NCBI RefSeq assembly: GCF_000164695.2
Contig: NC_014643.1
Coordinates: 372,001 to 436,000, forward strand
Length of the DNA: 64,000 nucleotides
Direction of reading: 5' to 3'
Source of the DNA: Rothia dentocariosa ATCC 17931
GTDB lineage: Bacteria > Actinomycetota > Actinomycetes > Actinomycetales > Micrococcaceae
The notes below the pieces were generated by a model. It was not told where the DNA came from. It ran no database searches and saw nothing but the letters and a program-made list of their open reading frames with translations. Shown here in pieces: positions 1 through 9,334 of this stretch. Each line of letters starts with the position of its first letter. The first letter of the stretch is position 1. The translations under genes were made by a program, and so were the position numbers.

Positions 1-570
1 ACCTACGACGGCATTGATTCCGTTTCTATACTCAAGGTTGTTCCCGAACTTGCCGATACCTGCGTTATTCTCAACGGCGTGGCGAAAACCTACGCTATGA
101 CCGGTTGGCGCGTGGGCTGGCTTATCGGGCCCGAAGATGTGGTTAAGGCGGCCTCTAACCTTCAGTCGCACCTGACCTCGAACGTGAACAATATCGCGCA
201 ACGTGCGGCTCTAAAGGCTCTCACTGGATCGCAGAATGACGTTGAGGAAATGCATGCCGCGTTCAACCGCCGCCGCACCAAAATTGTAGACGGACTAAAC
301 GCGATCGACGGGGTTCACTGCCCCAGCCCCAAGGGCGCCTTCTACGCCTACCCGGATGTGCGCGGGCTTCTTGGCAAAGAAATTGCGGGTAAACGCCCCC
401 AGACTTCTGCCGAACTCGCCGAGCTCATCCTCGAAGAGGCTGAGGTTGCGGTGGTTCCCGGTGAGGCTTTCGGTCCTAGCGGTTATCTGCGCCTTTCCTA
501 TGCGCTGAGCGACGACGACCTGGCGGAGGGCATTGCCCGTCTGCAGAAGCTGCTCGGTTCTGCACGCTAA
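1..570 (+). CDS. Class I/II aminotransferase, 3' part only
   Basis: The reading frame is open from the first base of the window, so the N-terminal half lies outside it. The visible 189 residues carry the pyridoxal-phosphate lysine in the motif [16 protein letters not shown] (Lys codon near base 85), followed by the typical C-terminal small domain with [13 protein letters not shown] and the substrate-carboxylate arginine in [10 protein letters not shown]. This fits the fold-type I aspartate/aromatic aminotransferases (AspB/AspC-like), cytosolic enzymes that exchange amino groups between an amino acid and 2-oxoglutarate. The exact substrate cannot be read from this portion. It ends 548 bases before pfkA on the same strand, with no obvious operon link. 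Confidence 0.88.
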   Translation, partial: TYDGIDSVSILKVVPELADTCVILNGVAKTYAMTGWRVGWLIGPEDVVKAASNLQSHLTSNVNNIAQRAALKALTGSQNDVEEMHAAFNRRRTKIVDGLNAIDGVHCPSPKGAFYAYPDVRGLLGKEIAGKRPQTSAELAELILEEAEVAVVPGEAFGPSGYLRLSYALSDDDLAEGIARLQKLLGSAR

Positions 571-1018
571 GCTTAGCGTTTTCGCGGCTCTCGAAAGAGG
601 CAGTTACGCGCTTCTGGTCGCACCGCATCATCTCGTGTATGAGGACCCGTTCTGACTTGTATGCAAAGTCCGGCGGGTGCCTCGCATATGCTTTGTAGGT
701 TCGGAGTGAGGAGCTCAAGGTTTTTACTGAACGTTCTCTCATGATCGCGATTATTACCCGAGCTTTGGTTATCCCATGGAGCGAACAGAGAAACGGCTTT
801 CTTGCCTAAAGTCTTGCTTTTCTGGGTTACACCCCAGATACCACACACTCTCTCGGCAGCCTTGAAATACCAACTCGTCTACAGTTCTCTTCCGATAAGA
901 TGCTTTTCCGCGCTTTGAGTATTTAAAACCTGAACTTTAATGCCGTTTCGTGGCAAAACACAAGTAATTCCACAGCTACCCACATAACCCAAACGCGGCT
1001 AAAATAGTATCTAAGAGG
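571..1018. other. Intergenic region without a recognisable gene
   Basis: Both strands were examined between the aminotransferase and pfkA. Short open frames exist, but none has a convincing start signal, codon bias or family motif. A TAAAAT hexamer near 1000 could be the -10 element of the pfkA promoter, but no matching -35 is evident. The rest shows nothing I can name. Confidence 0.5.
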
Positions 1019-1073
1019 ATGGTCTCCCGAGCTCGCGCATCCACTGCACGACGCTGGCGGAGACCATATTTTT
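1019..1073 (+). terminator. Hairpin in the pfkA leader (terminator or attenuator-like)
   Basis: A perfect 9-bp inverted repeat, ATGGTCTCC at 1019-1027 and GGAGACCAT at 1059-1067, is followed by ATTTTTA. It lies 45 bases before the pfkA start codon and downstream of a possible -10 element (TAAAAT near 1000). It could terminate upstream transcription or act within the pfkA leader. The 31-base loop is long for a classical intrinsic terminator. Confidence 0.45.
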
Positions 1074-1118
1074 ACCCACGCGCAGAACACCCAACACGCG
1101 CAGACATAAGGAGCCATC

Positions 1119-2150
1119 ATGAAAATCGGTCTGCTTACCTCCGGAGGCGATTGCCCCGGTCTCAACGCCGTTATCCGCGGCGCAGTTCTCAACGGTGTCA
1201 AAAAGTACGGCTACGAATTCGTCGGTTTTCGTGACGGGTGGCGTGGCGTAGTCGAAGGCGATTTCATGGACCTTCCGCGGCAGAAGGTACGCGGTTTGGC
1301 GTCCCGCGGCGGCACTATTATCGGCACCTCGCGCACCAACCCCTTTGATGGACCTAACGGCGGACCCGAAAACATCGAAATTATGATGGAACGCCACGGG
1401 ATTGACGCCATTATCGCCATCGGCGGTGAAGGCACTCTCGCCGGCGCCAAACGTCTGGCGGATGCGGGTTTGCCCGTCGTCGGTGTGCCCAAGACCATTG
1501 ATAACGATCTGCGCGCCACCGACTACACTTTCGGTTTTGACACCGCTGTTTCTATTGCGACCGAGGCTATGGACCGCATCCGCACTACCGGCGAATCGCA
1601 TCACCGCTGCATGGTCGCCGAAGTGATGGGCCGCCACGTAGGTTGGATCGCGCTGCACTCCGGCATGGCTGCGGGCGCGCACGCTATTCTGATTCCCGAA
1701 GTCAAGGTTTCAATGGACGAAATCTGCCACTGGGTGAAAGAAGTACACGATCGTGGCCGTTCCCCGCTTGTCGTGGTTGCCGAGGGCTTTATTCCCGAAG
1801 GCTTTGACGAGGTTCTGGCGAATAAGGGCACGGAAAAGGACGGTCGCCCCCGCCTAGGCGGTATCGGTGAATACCTCACCCAGGAGATTGAGGAACGCAC
1901 CGGAATCGAAACCCGCAACACTATTCTGGGCCATATTCAGCGCGGCGGCGCACCCACCGGCTACGACCGCGTGCTGGCGACCCGTCTGGGTATGGGCGCC
2001 GTCGATATGGTGCACGAAAAGAAGTGGGGCATGATGGTCTCGGTTCAGGGCACCGAAATCAAGTACGTACCTCTTGAAGAGGCTCTGGACGGCCTCAAGT
2101 CGGTACCGCGAGAGCGCTGGGACGAGGCTGCAGTTCTCTTCGGCCGCTAA
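1119..2150 (+). CDS. pfkA: 6-phosphofructokinase
   Basis: This 343-residue protein phosphorylates fructose 6-phosphate in glycolysis. It opens with the donor-binding motif GLLTSGGDCPGLNA and carries GGEGTLAGA (residues 102-110) and PKTIDND (124-130, with the catalytic Asp128), followed by MGRHVGWIALHSG and the substrate-binding stretch LGHIQRGGAPTGYDR. The glycine in GGEGT is the ATP-type residue. The lysine of PKTIDND is the residue found in PPi-dependent and actinobacterial 'group III' enzymes, where a glycine occurs in the E. coli enzyme. Phosphate-donor preference is therefore not certain, although ATP is usual for this actinobacterial group. A clear Shine-Dalgarno (AAGGAG) precedes the ATG. 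It is monocistronic between a leader hairpin and a strong terminator. Confidence 0.95.
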   Translation: MKIGLLTSGGDCPGLNAVIRGAVLNGVKKYGYEFVGFRDGWRGVVEGDFMDLPRQKVRGLASRGGTIIGTSRTNPFDGPNGGPENIEIMMERHGIDAIIAIGGEGTLAGAKRLADAGLPVVGVPKTIDNDLRATDYTFGFDTAVSIATEAMDRIRTTGESHHRCMVAEVMGRHVGWIALHSGMAAGAHAILIPEVKVSMDEICHWVKEVHDRGRSPLVVVAEGFIPEGFDEVLANKGTEKDGRPRLGGIGEYLTQEIEERTGIETRNTILGHIQRGGAPTGYDRVLATRLGMGAVDMVHEKKWGMMVSVQGTEIKYVPLEEALDGLKSVPRERWDEAAVLFGR

Positions 2151-2189
2151 GGGCTCGGTGACAGCTCTCCTAGCACAGACAGAACGCAG

Positions 2190-2232
2190 CGGGTGCCCGA
2201 TCAGAACATTTCTGACCGGGCACCCGTGTTTT
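2190..2232 (+). terminator. Intrinsic terminator after pfkA
   Basis: A 10-bp GC-rich stem, CGGGTGCCCG (2190-2199) with CGGGCACCCG (2217-2226), is followed by TGTTTTA. It sits between convergent pfkA (+) and ygfZ (-) and may serve both. Confidence 0.8.
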
Positions 2233-2249
2233 ATACGCTTGAAGGTTCG

Positions 2250-3458
2250 TTAACGCTTGAGGAAGTCTTGTCCCGCAAGGGATTTGCGGGCGATTTCGCC
2301 AGCCTCGGGAGAGACGATGAGGGTCTGTGCTGCGGCATATTCGGTCGCAGGAGCTGGGGCTTCATCGGTTGAAGCCTCACTGGTATCTACCGCACGCAGA
2401 GGTGCCGCAGGGTCCACGGCCCGCTTGATGACGGCGAGCGCTATGGGACCCGCCTCATGATGCAGCGCCACCGAGGTTATGCGCCCCACTGCACGGGGTT
2501 TACCCTCTACGAAGAGTTCGCTGCCCGCTGCGGGTAGGGTGTGCTCAGAGCCGTCAAGGTCGAGAAAGACCAGGCGGCGCGGCGGATGCCCCAGGTTGTG
2601 CACACGCGCGACGGTTTCTTGTCCTTTGTAACATCCCTTCTCGAAGTGCACGGCAGTGCGGGTGTAGTCCAGCTCTTGCGGAATGGTCTTATTGTCGATC
2701 TCGGTGCCTGCGCGCGGGCGCCAGGCTTCGATGCGCAGTGCCTCCGCCGCCCAGACGCCCGCCAGCTGAGCGCCTTCCGTGAGGGTGGCGAGCTTTTCGC
2801 GGGGAATAATGCTCAGGTACCGTTCGTAGTCGATGCCGGGATGCGCATCAGGCGTTGCGCTGTAGTGGTAGCCGCCTTCGACGAGTGCCGTCCACGGGTC
2901 GCGCCATATCAGTGCATCCGCAAAGCTCGGATGGATAGCGCCCTGTTCTCCGCGCGGGTTTCGGGCGGTCTCGATGACGGCATAGTCGCCGCTCATGTTT
3001 TCAATATCGACGCGGAGCATGAACTTCATGCGGTTCAGGTAGTCGGTCAGCGGCTCCGCCTGTGCACCCTCGACAATAAGCCAGAGCGCTTGCCCGTCCT
3101 CGACGGTGGCGGGCGCATATTCGATGCGTCCCTGCGGGGAGAGTAGTAAAAATTCGCGGCTGTCCCCCGGGTTCATGTCGGTCAAAATCTGGGATGCAAG
3201 GGAGGTGAGCCAGCTGGCGCGGTCGGGGCCGGAGACCCTCACGACGCCGAGGGAGGAACGGTCCACGACTACGGGTTCTCCCGTAGTGGCTCCACGGTCG
3301 TGGGCTAAGGAACGCTGTTCGGCGAGGGGGTTGCCGTAATGCGCCGCGATGCCCGCATCCGGGCCGTCTGCGGCGAAGGCACCGTGCACCTGCATGAGGG
3401 GGCTGAGTGTGGGGGTGTATTCGGGCGCATCGGTGGCGGTATTCTCGGCGGTGCTCAT
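2250..3458 (-). CDS. ygfZ: Folate-binding YgfZ/GcvT-like protein
   Basis: This 402-residue protein has the YgfZ signature KGCYKGQETVARV near residue 275, with the conserved cysteine, and the GcvT-like fold outline (SSLGVVRVSGPDRASWL near the N-terminus). YgfZ proteins bind tetrahydrofolate and support assembly or repair of certain Fe-S enzymes, including the tRNA thiolation enzyme MiaB. The acidic, Ala/Pro-rich stretch near residues 355-375 is a variable linker. The ATG is preceded by GAGAGGAAC. The next gene upstream on the same strand is a nitrobindin-like gene, but a bidirectional-type hairpin lies between them, so they are probably separate transcripts. Confidence 0.88.
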   Translation of the reverse strand: MSTAENTATDAPEYTPTLSPLMQVHGAFAADGPDAGIAAHYGNPLAEQRSLAHDRGATTGEPVVVDRSSLGVVRVSGPDRASWLTSLASQILTDMNPGDSREFLLLSPQGRIEYAPATVEDGQALWLIVEGAQAEPLTDYLNRMKFMLRVDIENMSGDYAVIETARNPRGEQGAIHPSFADALIWRDPWTALVEGGYHYSATPDAHPGIDYERYLSIIPREKLATLTEGAQLAGVWAAEALRIEAWRPRAGTEIDNKTIPQELDYTRTAVHFEKGCYKGQETVARVHNLGHPPRRLVFLDLDGSEHTLPAAGSELFVEGKPRAVGRITSVALHHEAGPIALAVIKRAVDPAAPLRAVDTSEASTDEAPAPATEYAAAQTLIVSPEAGEIARKSLAGQDFLKR

Positions 3459-3507
3459 GATGTTCCTCTCGTGCTGTCTTTATCGTGAGTGGCGGTCTGG
3501 CGGTCTG

Positions 3508-3551
3508 TAAAGCCCGCATACCGCAGCGGAACGGCGGGTATGCGGGCTTTA
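3508..3551 (-). terminator. Terminator hairpin after the nitrobindin-like gene
   Basis: A perfect 13-bp inverted repeat, TAAAGCCCGCATA (3508-3520) and TATGCGGGCTTTA (3539-3551), lies 18 bases beyond the stop codon of the minus-strand gene at 3569. The A/T-rich ends suit an intrinsic terminator on either strand. Confidence 0.75.
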
Positions 3552-3568
3552 CTCTGCGTGGAGTAGTC

Positions 3569-4246
3569 CTAGTTTTCGGCGGAGCCTTCTTCTGCGCCGT
3601 CGTCGAGGGAACCGAACATGCCTGTGCCCAACGAATCGCCGGTCATGGATGAGGTTTTGCGCAGTTCCGCCGAGGCGTGCTTGTGCAGGTTGCCTTCCTG
3701 ATCGGCGATCTCCCAGTCCCACATGAGGTTGCCGTTCACAAGCCCCCACAGACGCACGGATCCGGCGTAATCGTGCGAGATTTCGTCGCGCAGCAGGTTA
3801 CCGGTCTGCATGCGCACAACCGGGCCCTTAATCATGCCTACGTAGTTCTCGCTGATGCCACCGGGGTGCGCGATGGTGGCGATCAGATTGAATCCGTCGT
3901 CTTCGTTGCGCAGAGTTTCAACCGATTCCGCATCGGCAAAAGCGGGGACGATATCTTTGGGAACCAGCCCAAAGCCGCCGTCGGCATCCGTGAGGGGACG
4001 GTCGATCTGCCAGAAGCCGGTTTCGATGGTGATAGGGCGCAGCTTTTGTCCGTTATCGTCGAGCAGGAAAGACTCGGCGCGGTATTCCAGGTAGGGCAGA
4101 CCGTCTTGTGTGAAGTTAATAATCTGCCCGAAGGGAGTATTTTCTTGCCCTTCATACCACATGGTTCCGGTACCTTCCCAGGTACCCAGAAGCCATGCGA
4201 AGGGAACGAGCTCAGGGGTTAGGTTGGTTGGGATTTCAATTGCCAT
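3569..4246 (-). CDS. Nitrobindin-like heme/fatty-acid-binding-fold protein (FABP family, DUF1794)
   Basis: This 225-residue protein starts with the nitrobindin hallmark LLGTWEGTG (residues 19-27), followed by alternating strands expected of a ten-stranded beta-barrel. The C-terminal half has HKHASAELRK, where a histidine of this family binds heme iron. Actinobacterial nitrobindins (the Rv2717c family) are small cytosolic heme proteins linked to nitric oxide and peroxynitrite chemistry. The C-terminal ~35 residues are a low-complexity acidic tail. Family assignment is firm; heme binding and physiological role are inferred. Confidence 0.85.
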   Translation of the reverse strand: MAIEIPTNLTPELVPFAWLLGTWEGTGTMWYEGQENTPFGQIINFTQDGLPYLEYRAESFLLDDNGQKLRPITIETGFWQIDRPLTDADGGFGLVPKDIVPAFADAESVETLRNEDDGFNLIATIAHPGGISENYVGMIKGPVVRMQTGNLLRDEISHDYAGSVRLWGLVNGNLMWDWEIADQEGNLHKHASAELRKTSSMTGDSLGTGMFGSLDDGAEEGSAEN

Positions 4247-4333
4247 TCCCCTATTCTAGGCGTTTTCTGCGGTCAGCAGTTCAAAACGTGGGCTATTTCG
4301 CCATAGGCTGGGATGCACGAGAGCCGGGCATGC

Positions 4334-4395
4334 AAAAGCCCCCGGCACTGTCTGCACACCCCACCCGGGGTGCCTCAGCGTTAACCGGGGGCACC
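4334..4395 (-). terminator. Terminator-like hairpin after the 38-residue gene
   Basis: GCCCCCGG (4338-4345) pairs with CCGGGGGC (4385-4392). Read on the minus strand the stem is followed by TTTT. It lies downstream of the small minus-strand gene ending at 4429. The loop contains a further GC-rich self-complementary stretch. Confidence 0.5.
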
Positions 4396-4428
4396 GTGAG
4401 CCTTCCTCGGCTCAAAAAATTTTACGCT

Positions 4429-4545
4429 CTACTTCTGCCCTGCGAAGAGACCCTTAAGTACTGCGTATGCACCAACGGCGATGCATACCGAGATGAGAGC
4501 CATCAAACAGATGAAGAAGATCTCTAAGTACAAGATGTTGTCCAT
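4429..4545 (-). CDS. Small single-pass membrane protein, 38 residues
   Basis: The minus strand encodes a 38-residue peptide starting MDNILYLEIF and ending KGLFAGQK. It has one uninterrupted hydrophobic segment of about 22 residues (roughly 8-30) and a short basic C-terminal tail, as expected for a one-span membrane microprotein. The ORF is closed by TAG and followed by a terminator-like hairpin, which supports it being a real gene. The Shine-Dalgarno (TTAAGG) is weak and close to the ATG. I do not recognise a family and assign no function. It is divergent from glnR. Confidence 0.6.
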   Translation of the reverse strand: MDNILYLEIFFICLMALISVCIAVGAYAVLKGLFAGQK

Positions 4546-4738
4546 GCCTTAAAAATACCATAGATAGCTGAACTAAAGCGCGGATCACGGCGCTCTCTCC
4601 TGGGTAAAAATAACTTTAACGCGCACCGCTGCTGCGTGTTTTAGCACCGTTGAAGGTACTGTGCCCGAAGAGCACACAAAGGCATGAGTAAAATAGTACA
4701 AAACCGTGCGAGTAAGGATTGCAGATTCAGGAGGGTGT

Positions 4739-5443
4739 ATGTACCGCATTGCGTTACTGAGCGATGCGCCGCGAGCGCAAGAACTCATTCCTGCCCTCAG
4801 CCTGCTCAGCCACCGTGTGATCGAGCTTCCCCTCGATTCGCCCCTGAGTACTATCGGCACGGAACACGATATTGTTATTCTGGATGCGCGCCAAAATCTG
4901 CTCAAAGCACGCAATACCGCCCAGCTTTTGAAGACCGCGGGGATCACCATCCCGCTCATGATTGTCCTGACCGAGGGCGGAATGGCGGCTGTTTCCGCCT
5001 CGTGGCAGGTGGACGATATTGTGCTCGATCAGGCTTCGCCCTCCGAAATGGATGCTCGCCTGCGCCTGTTGGTTACGGCACCCGAGCTCAAAGATACAGA
5101 CGATCGCAGCCAGCAGATTATCCGCATCGGCAATCTGGTCATTGATGCACAAACCTATTCGGCGCATCTGAACGGAGCGGCACTCAACCTGACCTTCAAG
5201 GAATTTGAGCTTTTGAAGTTTGTGGCTCAGCATCCCGGGCGAGTATTTTCGCGGGCGCAGCTACTCTCGGAGGTCTGGGGCTACGATTCATACTATGGCG
5301 GCACGCGCACGGTCGATGTACACGTTCGCCGACTGCGTTCAAAGCTCGGTTCTGAGCACGAACAGATGATTACCACGGTGCGTAACGTGGGGTATTCGTT
5401 CCACGCGCAGAATACCCATCACGACCCTTCTGCCGAAGACTAA
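4739..5443 (+). CDS. glnR: GlnR, OmpR-family nitrogen regulator
   Basis: The 234-residue protein is an OmpR/PhoB-type regulator with an atypical receiver half and a C-terminal winged-helix domain (LTFKEFELLKFVAQHPGRVF, then YGGTRTVDVHVRRLR and VRNVGYSF). Its receiver stretches VILDAR and VLTEGGMAAV match my memory of Streptomyces GlnR, the orphan regulator that activates glnA, amtB and other nitrogen genes. I choose the ATG at 4739 because AGGAGGGT stands just upstream; the frame is open 11 codons further. No histidine kinase is adjacent, as usual for GlnR. Confidence 0.88.
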   Translation: MYRIALLSDAPRAQELIPALSLLSHRVIELPLDSPLSTIGTEHDIVILDARQNLLKARNTAQLLKTAGITIPLMIVLTEGGMAAVSASWQVDDIVLDQASPSEMDARLRLLVTAPELKDTDDRSQQIIRIGNLVIDAQTYSAHLNGAALNLTFKEFELLKFVAQHPGRVFSRAQLLSEVWGYDSYYGGTRTVDVHVRRLRSKLGSEHEQMITTVRNVGYSFHAQNTHHDPSAED

Positions 5444-5567
5444 CGGCGCGGCGAAATACTTTTCTTTTTCTGGTGCGCCGAAGATTGCGCTTATTGCATC
5501 AAACCGGTTCAAACGCAGGCTTTCACCCGGTAAAGTTAAACAGTAGGCAATGTGAAAGAAGGCGAGA

Positions 5568-6707
5568 ATGGCGGCATCACCCGAAAACTTCACCCTTGAC
5601 TCTGGGCACTACGAAAATATGCCCCTCAATGCTGAGCTTCTAGAGCATTTCACGCAGTTCGCACGCGCCGTACAGAAGCACGACGGCACCCCGGCTTTCT
5701 CCGAACAGACTCTGGTGGAGCTCTCGAAAGCGGTGCACGGTGAGAGTCTGGTTAAACCGCAAGTTTTCGCATTCACTCCGGCCGCCGATAATTCCGAGTT
5801 ACAGGCTGTGCTCGTTGCCGTTCCCTCCCCCGAAGACTCCAACGAGCCCGGTGTACTTGAGGCAGCCGTTCACCCGCAGGTGCGCGGGCAGGGGCTCGGC
5901 CCTGCCTTCTTCACTCGCGTTATTCAGGATTTAGGAAGCGAGGCCGCCAACTACAATCTCTGGGTACACGGAAGCGCAACCGACACCGGTATTGAGAGTC
6001 CCGCCAATGAGCTTGCCGAAGCCGCAGGTTTCACCCCGGTACGCGTGCTGTACAAAATGGTACTTCCGCTTGACGAGCAAACTCGTGAGAATCTTGCCGA
6101 GCTCTCGGATGCGCGCACCCTGCCCAACTCGCTTGAGCTGCGCACCTTCACCCCCGCCGACGAAAACCCCTGGCTTCGCGTTAATGCGGAAGCCTTCGCT
6201 GAGCACCCCGAGCAAGGTCGCCTGACTCTCGCGGATTTACGCGAGCGCACCGGCAGCGACTGGTTCCGCCCGGAGGGGTTCTTTATCATCTCCGAGCGGG
6301 AAGATCCGCATAATATTGCGGCGTTTACGTGGACGAAAATTCCAACCGCTCAGACCGAGCCGGGGCAGCCGCTCGACGATCTGGTGCCTGCGGGTGAGAT
6401 TTATGTGGTGGGGGTCAGTCCAAACGCCCAGGGCGGCGGTCTGGGGCGCACCGTGACCCTGCGTGCCCTAGCGTATTTGGCGCTTGCATCCGACGAAAAC
6501 GGCGAGCCTCTGCACGCAATCGAACTGTATGTGGACGCCGATAACGCCCCTGCGTTGAAGCTCTACGAGTCGTTAGGGTTCGCAGTTGCGACCGTGGATC
6601 GCATGTATGCCCCCGAACGCGGCTCCGGCAAGAGTTCGTCTAACGGTGTGGATGCGGGCGTGCTCTCCGCTGTTACCACGGCGGTTATCTCAACCGGCAG
6701 CATCTAG
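5568..6707 (+). CDS. mshD: Mycothiol synthase
   Basis: This 379-residue protein has two GNAT acetyltransferase domains. The first carries VHPQVRGQGLGPAFF (acetyl-CoA loop, near residue 103). The second has VGVSPNAQGGGLGRTVTLRA followed by LYVDADNAPALKLYESLGF. MshD acetylates Cys-GlcN-Ins in the last step of mycothiol synthesis, the actinobacterial counterpart of glutathione. In the family the C-terminal domain is the active acetyltransferase. The order glnR - mshD - ppk resembles that of other actinobacteria. The C-terminal tail (about 30 residues rich in Ser/Thr/Val) is extra and of unknown use. Confidence 0.92.
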   Translation: MAASPENFTLDSGHYENMPLNAELLEHFTQFARAVQKHDGTPAFSEQTLVELSKAVHGESLVKPQVFAFTPAADNSELQAVLVAVPSPEDSNEPGVLEAAVHPQVRGQGLGPAFFTRVIQDLGSEAANYNLWVHGSATDTGIESPANELAEAAGFTPVRVLYKMVLPLDEQTRENLAELSDARTLPNSLELRTFTPADENPWLRVNAEAFAEHPEQGRLTLADLRERTGSDWFRPEGFFIISEREDPHNIAAFTWTKIPTAQTEPGQPLDDLVPAGEIYVVGVSPNAQGGGLGRTVTLRALAYLALASDENGEPLHAIELYVDADNAPALKLYESLGFAVATVDRMYAPERGSGKSSSNGVDAGVLSAVTTAVISTGSI

Positions 6708-6834
6708 CGTTTATTCGGGGTGGGACGCGGGTTCTTTACCGGCTCACACCCATACCGAACGTTCTTTCTGCGTTGTGCTCGATGACGAGCGGCGCATCGT
6801 AAACTTAGTCCCTCAACATAGTAAGGAATAGCCT

Positions 6835-9087
6835 GTGGCACCCCACCCGCATACCAAAAAGAATACCGAACCGGCACCGATGACCGGGTTGATTCACATC
6901 GGAAACGATATCTCGAAGATTGAGCGTGCCGATACCCGTGCCGACCGCATTGAAGCGGGAGAAAAACTCGATCTACCCAATATCGAAGGCGATTTTGGTG
7001 CCGAGCGTTTTCTCGACCGTGAAAGCAGCTGGCTCGATTTTAATTCCCGGGTGCTGGAGCTTGCCGAAGACCCTGATTTGTACCTGCTGGAGCGCCTGAA
7101 TTTTCTTTCTATCGTGGCCTCGAACCTTGACGAGTTCTTTATGGTGCGCGTGGCGGGGCTCAAGCGCCGCATCGCTACCGGGCTGGCGGTACCTTCCGCC
7201 GCAGGTTTGAGCCCTGACGAACAGATGGAGGCGATCTCGACCGCCGCTCACAGCCTGCAGAAGCGCCATGCCCAGGTATTCCATGAGCAGATACTTCCCG
7301 AACTGAAAAAACAGAACATTCATATTGTGGGCTGGGATGACTTGGATGCAGACGCTAAAACCCGTTTGCGCCAAGAATTCCTGCGCGACATTTTCCCGAT
7401 TCTCACCCCGCTCGCGGTAGACCCGGCGCACCCCTTCCCCTATATTTCAGGACTTTCGCTGAACCTTGCGGTGCTGGTGCGCAACCCGCAGACCGGCAAG
7501 GAATTGTTTGCCCGTGTAAAGGTGCCCGATCAGCTTGACCGCATGATTTCGGTGGATGGTCCCCGCGCCGCCAACACGACCGGCAAGGAATCCCGCTATA
7601 TTCCATTAGAGGTCATTATTGCCGAACACCTTGACACGCTCTTCCCCGGCATGGAGGTTGTTGAGCACCATGTCTTCCGCGTAACCCGTAACGAAGATCT
7701 TGAGGTTGAAGAGGACGATGCCGAGAACCTGCTGCAGGCCCTCGAAAAGGAGCTGCTGCGCCGCCGTTTCGGTCCGCCCGTGCGTCTTGAGGTTGAAGAT
7801 ACGATCAACCCCACGATCCTCGACCTGCTCATTTCTGAGCTCAATATCGACGACTCCGAAGTATACAAGCTCCCCGCGCCGCTGGATCTGCGCGGTATGG
7901 GCGCGATCGTGCGCGCCAACCGTCCCGCCCTGCACTACCCCAAGCATATTGCGCATACCTCCCGCTGGCTTAACGCCGCCGAAACCGCCAAAGAGGCGGA
8001 TGTGTTCGCCGCAACCCGCGATCACGATGTGCTTCTGCACCACCCCTACGATTCCTTCGCCACCAGTGTGCAAGCGTTTCTTGCGCAAGCGGCGGCCGAC
8101 CCGAAGGTACAGGCTATCAAGCAGACCCTCTACCGTACCAGCGGCGACTCCCCCATTGTCGATGCGCTGATCGAAGCCGCTGAGGCAGGCAAACAGGTTG
8201 TCGCACTCGTTGAGATTAAGGCACGGTTCGACGAGGAAGCTAATATCTCCTGGGCGCGCAAACTCGAACGCGCGGGCGTGCACGTGGTCTACGGTCTGGT
8301 CGGACTGAAAACCCACTGCAAGCTCTCCTTGGTAGTGCGCCGCGAAGGCAACCAGCTGCGCCGTTACGCGCACATCGGCACCGGCAACTATCACCCTTCC
8401 ACCGCGCGGTTCTACGAAGACCTCGGCATTATCACCTGTGACGAGCAGATTTGTGAGGACGTTTCGCGCCTGTTTAACCAGCTCTCCGGGTACGCGCCAA
8501 AAACCACCTACAAATCGCTACTCGTCGCCCCGCGTTCGCTGCGCAGCGGGCTCATCGAGTGCATTAACCGCGAAATTGAGAATCATAAGGCGGGTAAGGA
8601 GGCGCGCATCCAGATCAAGTGCAACTCCATGGTGGATGAGGCGATTATCGACTCTCTCTACCGTGCCTCTCAGGCCGGAGTTCCCGTCGATGTGGTCGTG
8701 CGCGGTATTTGCGCCCTGCGCCCCGGTGTGCCCGGACTCAGCGAGAATATCCGGGTGCGTTCGGTGCTTGGGCGCTTCCTGGAGCACTCGCGCGTCTTCG
8801 CGTTTGAGAACGCGGGTGAGCCCATCGTTTATATCGGGTCTGCCGATATGATGCACCGTAACCTCGACCGCCGCATTGAGGCGCTCGTAAGGGTCAAAGA
8901 CCCCCGCCATATCAAGTACCTGCTCGATATGTTCACGGTCTACATGAGCGATGAATCCCGCACCTGGCACCTCTCGGGTGACGGCACGTGGAAGCGTTTC
9001 GATACCGATGCCGACGGCAACCCGCTGCGCGATGTGCAGTCCTATTACCTGCGCTCGCGCTCTCGGAAGAACCACGACAAGATTTAG
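6835..9087 (+). CDS. ppk: Polyphosphate kinase (PPK1)
   Basis: This 750-residue enzyme makes polyphosphate from ATP reversibly. The PPK1 domains appear in order: N-terminal domain with [20 protein letters not shown], the middle domain from about residue 190, and two phospholipase D-like C-terminal domains. His494 in [10 protein letters not shown] matches the phosphorylated histidine of the family, and [20 protein letters not shown] follows. The GTG start at 6835 is preceded by TAAGGAA at good spacing. The N-terminal ~45 residues before the conserved core are an actinobacterial-style extension. In several actinobacteria ppk adjoins a mutT1-like gene, as it does here. Confidence 0.95.
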   Translation: MAPHPHTKKNTEPAPMTGLIHIGNDISKIERADTRADRIEAGEKLDLPNIEGDFGAERFLDRESSWLDFNSRVLELAEDPDLYLLERLNFLSIVASNLDEFFMVRVAGLKRRIATGLAVPSAAGLSPDEQMEAISTAAHSLQKRHAQVFHEQILPELKKQNIHIVGWDDLDADAKTRLRQEFLRDIFPILTPLAVDPAHPFPYISGLSLNLAVLVRNPQTGKELFARVKVPDQLDRMISVDGPRAANTTGKESRYIPLEVIIAEHLDTLFPGMEVVEHHVFRVTRNEDLEVEEDDAENLLQALEKELLRRRFGPPVRLEVEDTINPTILDLLISELNIDDSEVYKLPAPLDLRGMGAIVRANRPALHYPKHIAHTSRWLNAAETAKEADVFAATRDHDVLLHHPYDSFATSVQAFLAQAAADPKVQAIKQTLYRTSGDSPIVDALIEAAEAGKQVVALVEIKARFDEEANISWARKLERAGVHVVYGLVGLKTHCKLSLVVRREGNQLRRYAHIGTGNYHPSTARFYEDLGIITCDEQICEDVSRLFNQLSGYAPKTTYKSLLVAPRSLRSGLIECINREIENHKAGKEARIQIKCNSMVDEAIIDSLYRASQAGVPVDVVVRGICALRPGVPGLSENIRVRSVLGRFLEHSRVFAFENAGEPIVYIGSADMMHRNLDRRIEALVRVKDPRHIKYLLDMFTVYMSDESRTWHLSGDGTWKRFDTDADGNPLRDVQSYYLRSRSRKNHDKI

Positions 9088-9119
9088 CGTTTTCCCCTTT
9101 CCGTAAAATCCATATGCAG

Positions 9120-9172
9120 GTGGCTTTCAGACCGAAAAGTAGCACTATGCGAATTTTCGGTCTGAAAGCCAC
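9120..9172. repeat. Long perfect inverted repeat (19-bp arms) after ppk
   Basis: Bases 9120-9138 (GTGGCTTTCAGACCGAAAA) are exactly complementary to 9154-9172, with a 15-base loop. No T-tract follows on the plus strand. It may end ppk transcription as a U-less hairpin, or be an RNA structure in the leader of the next gene. Confidence 0.7.
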
Positions 9173-9334
9173 ACTATATGCCCATAATTGTGCTCCACAG
9201 GGTGCCAAGCCACGTAACATTCGGATTTTTACTACGAAGGTGAACACAAGGTTACGGGACGGTGACGCCTCTGAAGATTTTTCCCCTAGAATGGGAGTAC
9301 ACCGCATCATCACTACCAGCTCGTAGAGGATCCC

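Noticed and set aside
571..1018. A small gene between the aminotransferase and pfkA
   Set aside because: No ORF there has a convincing ribosome-binding site, codon bias or recognisable motif.
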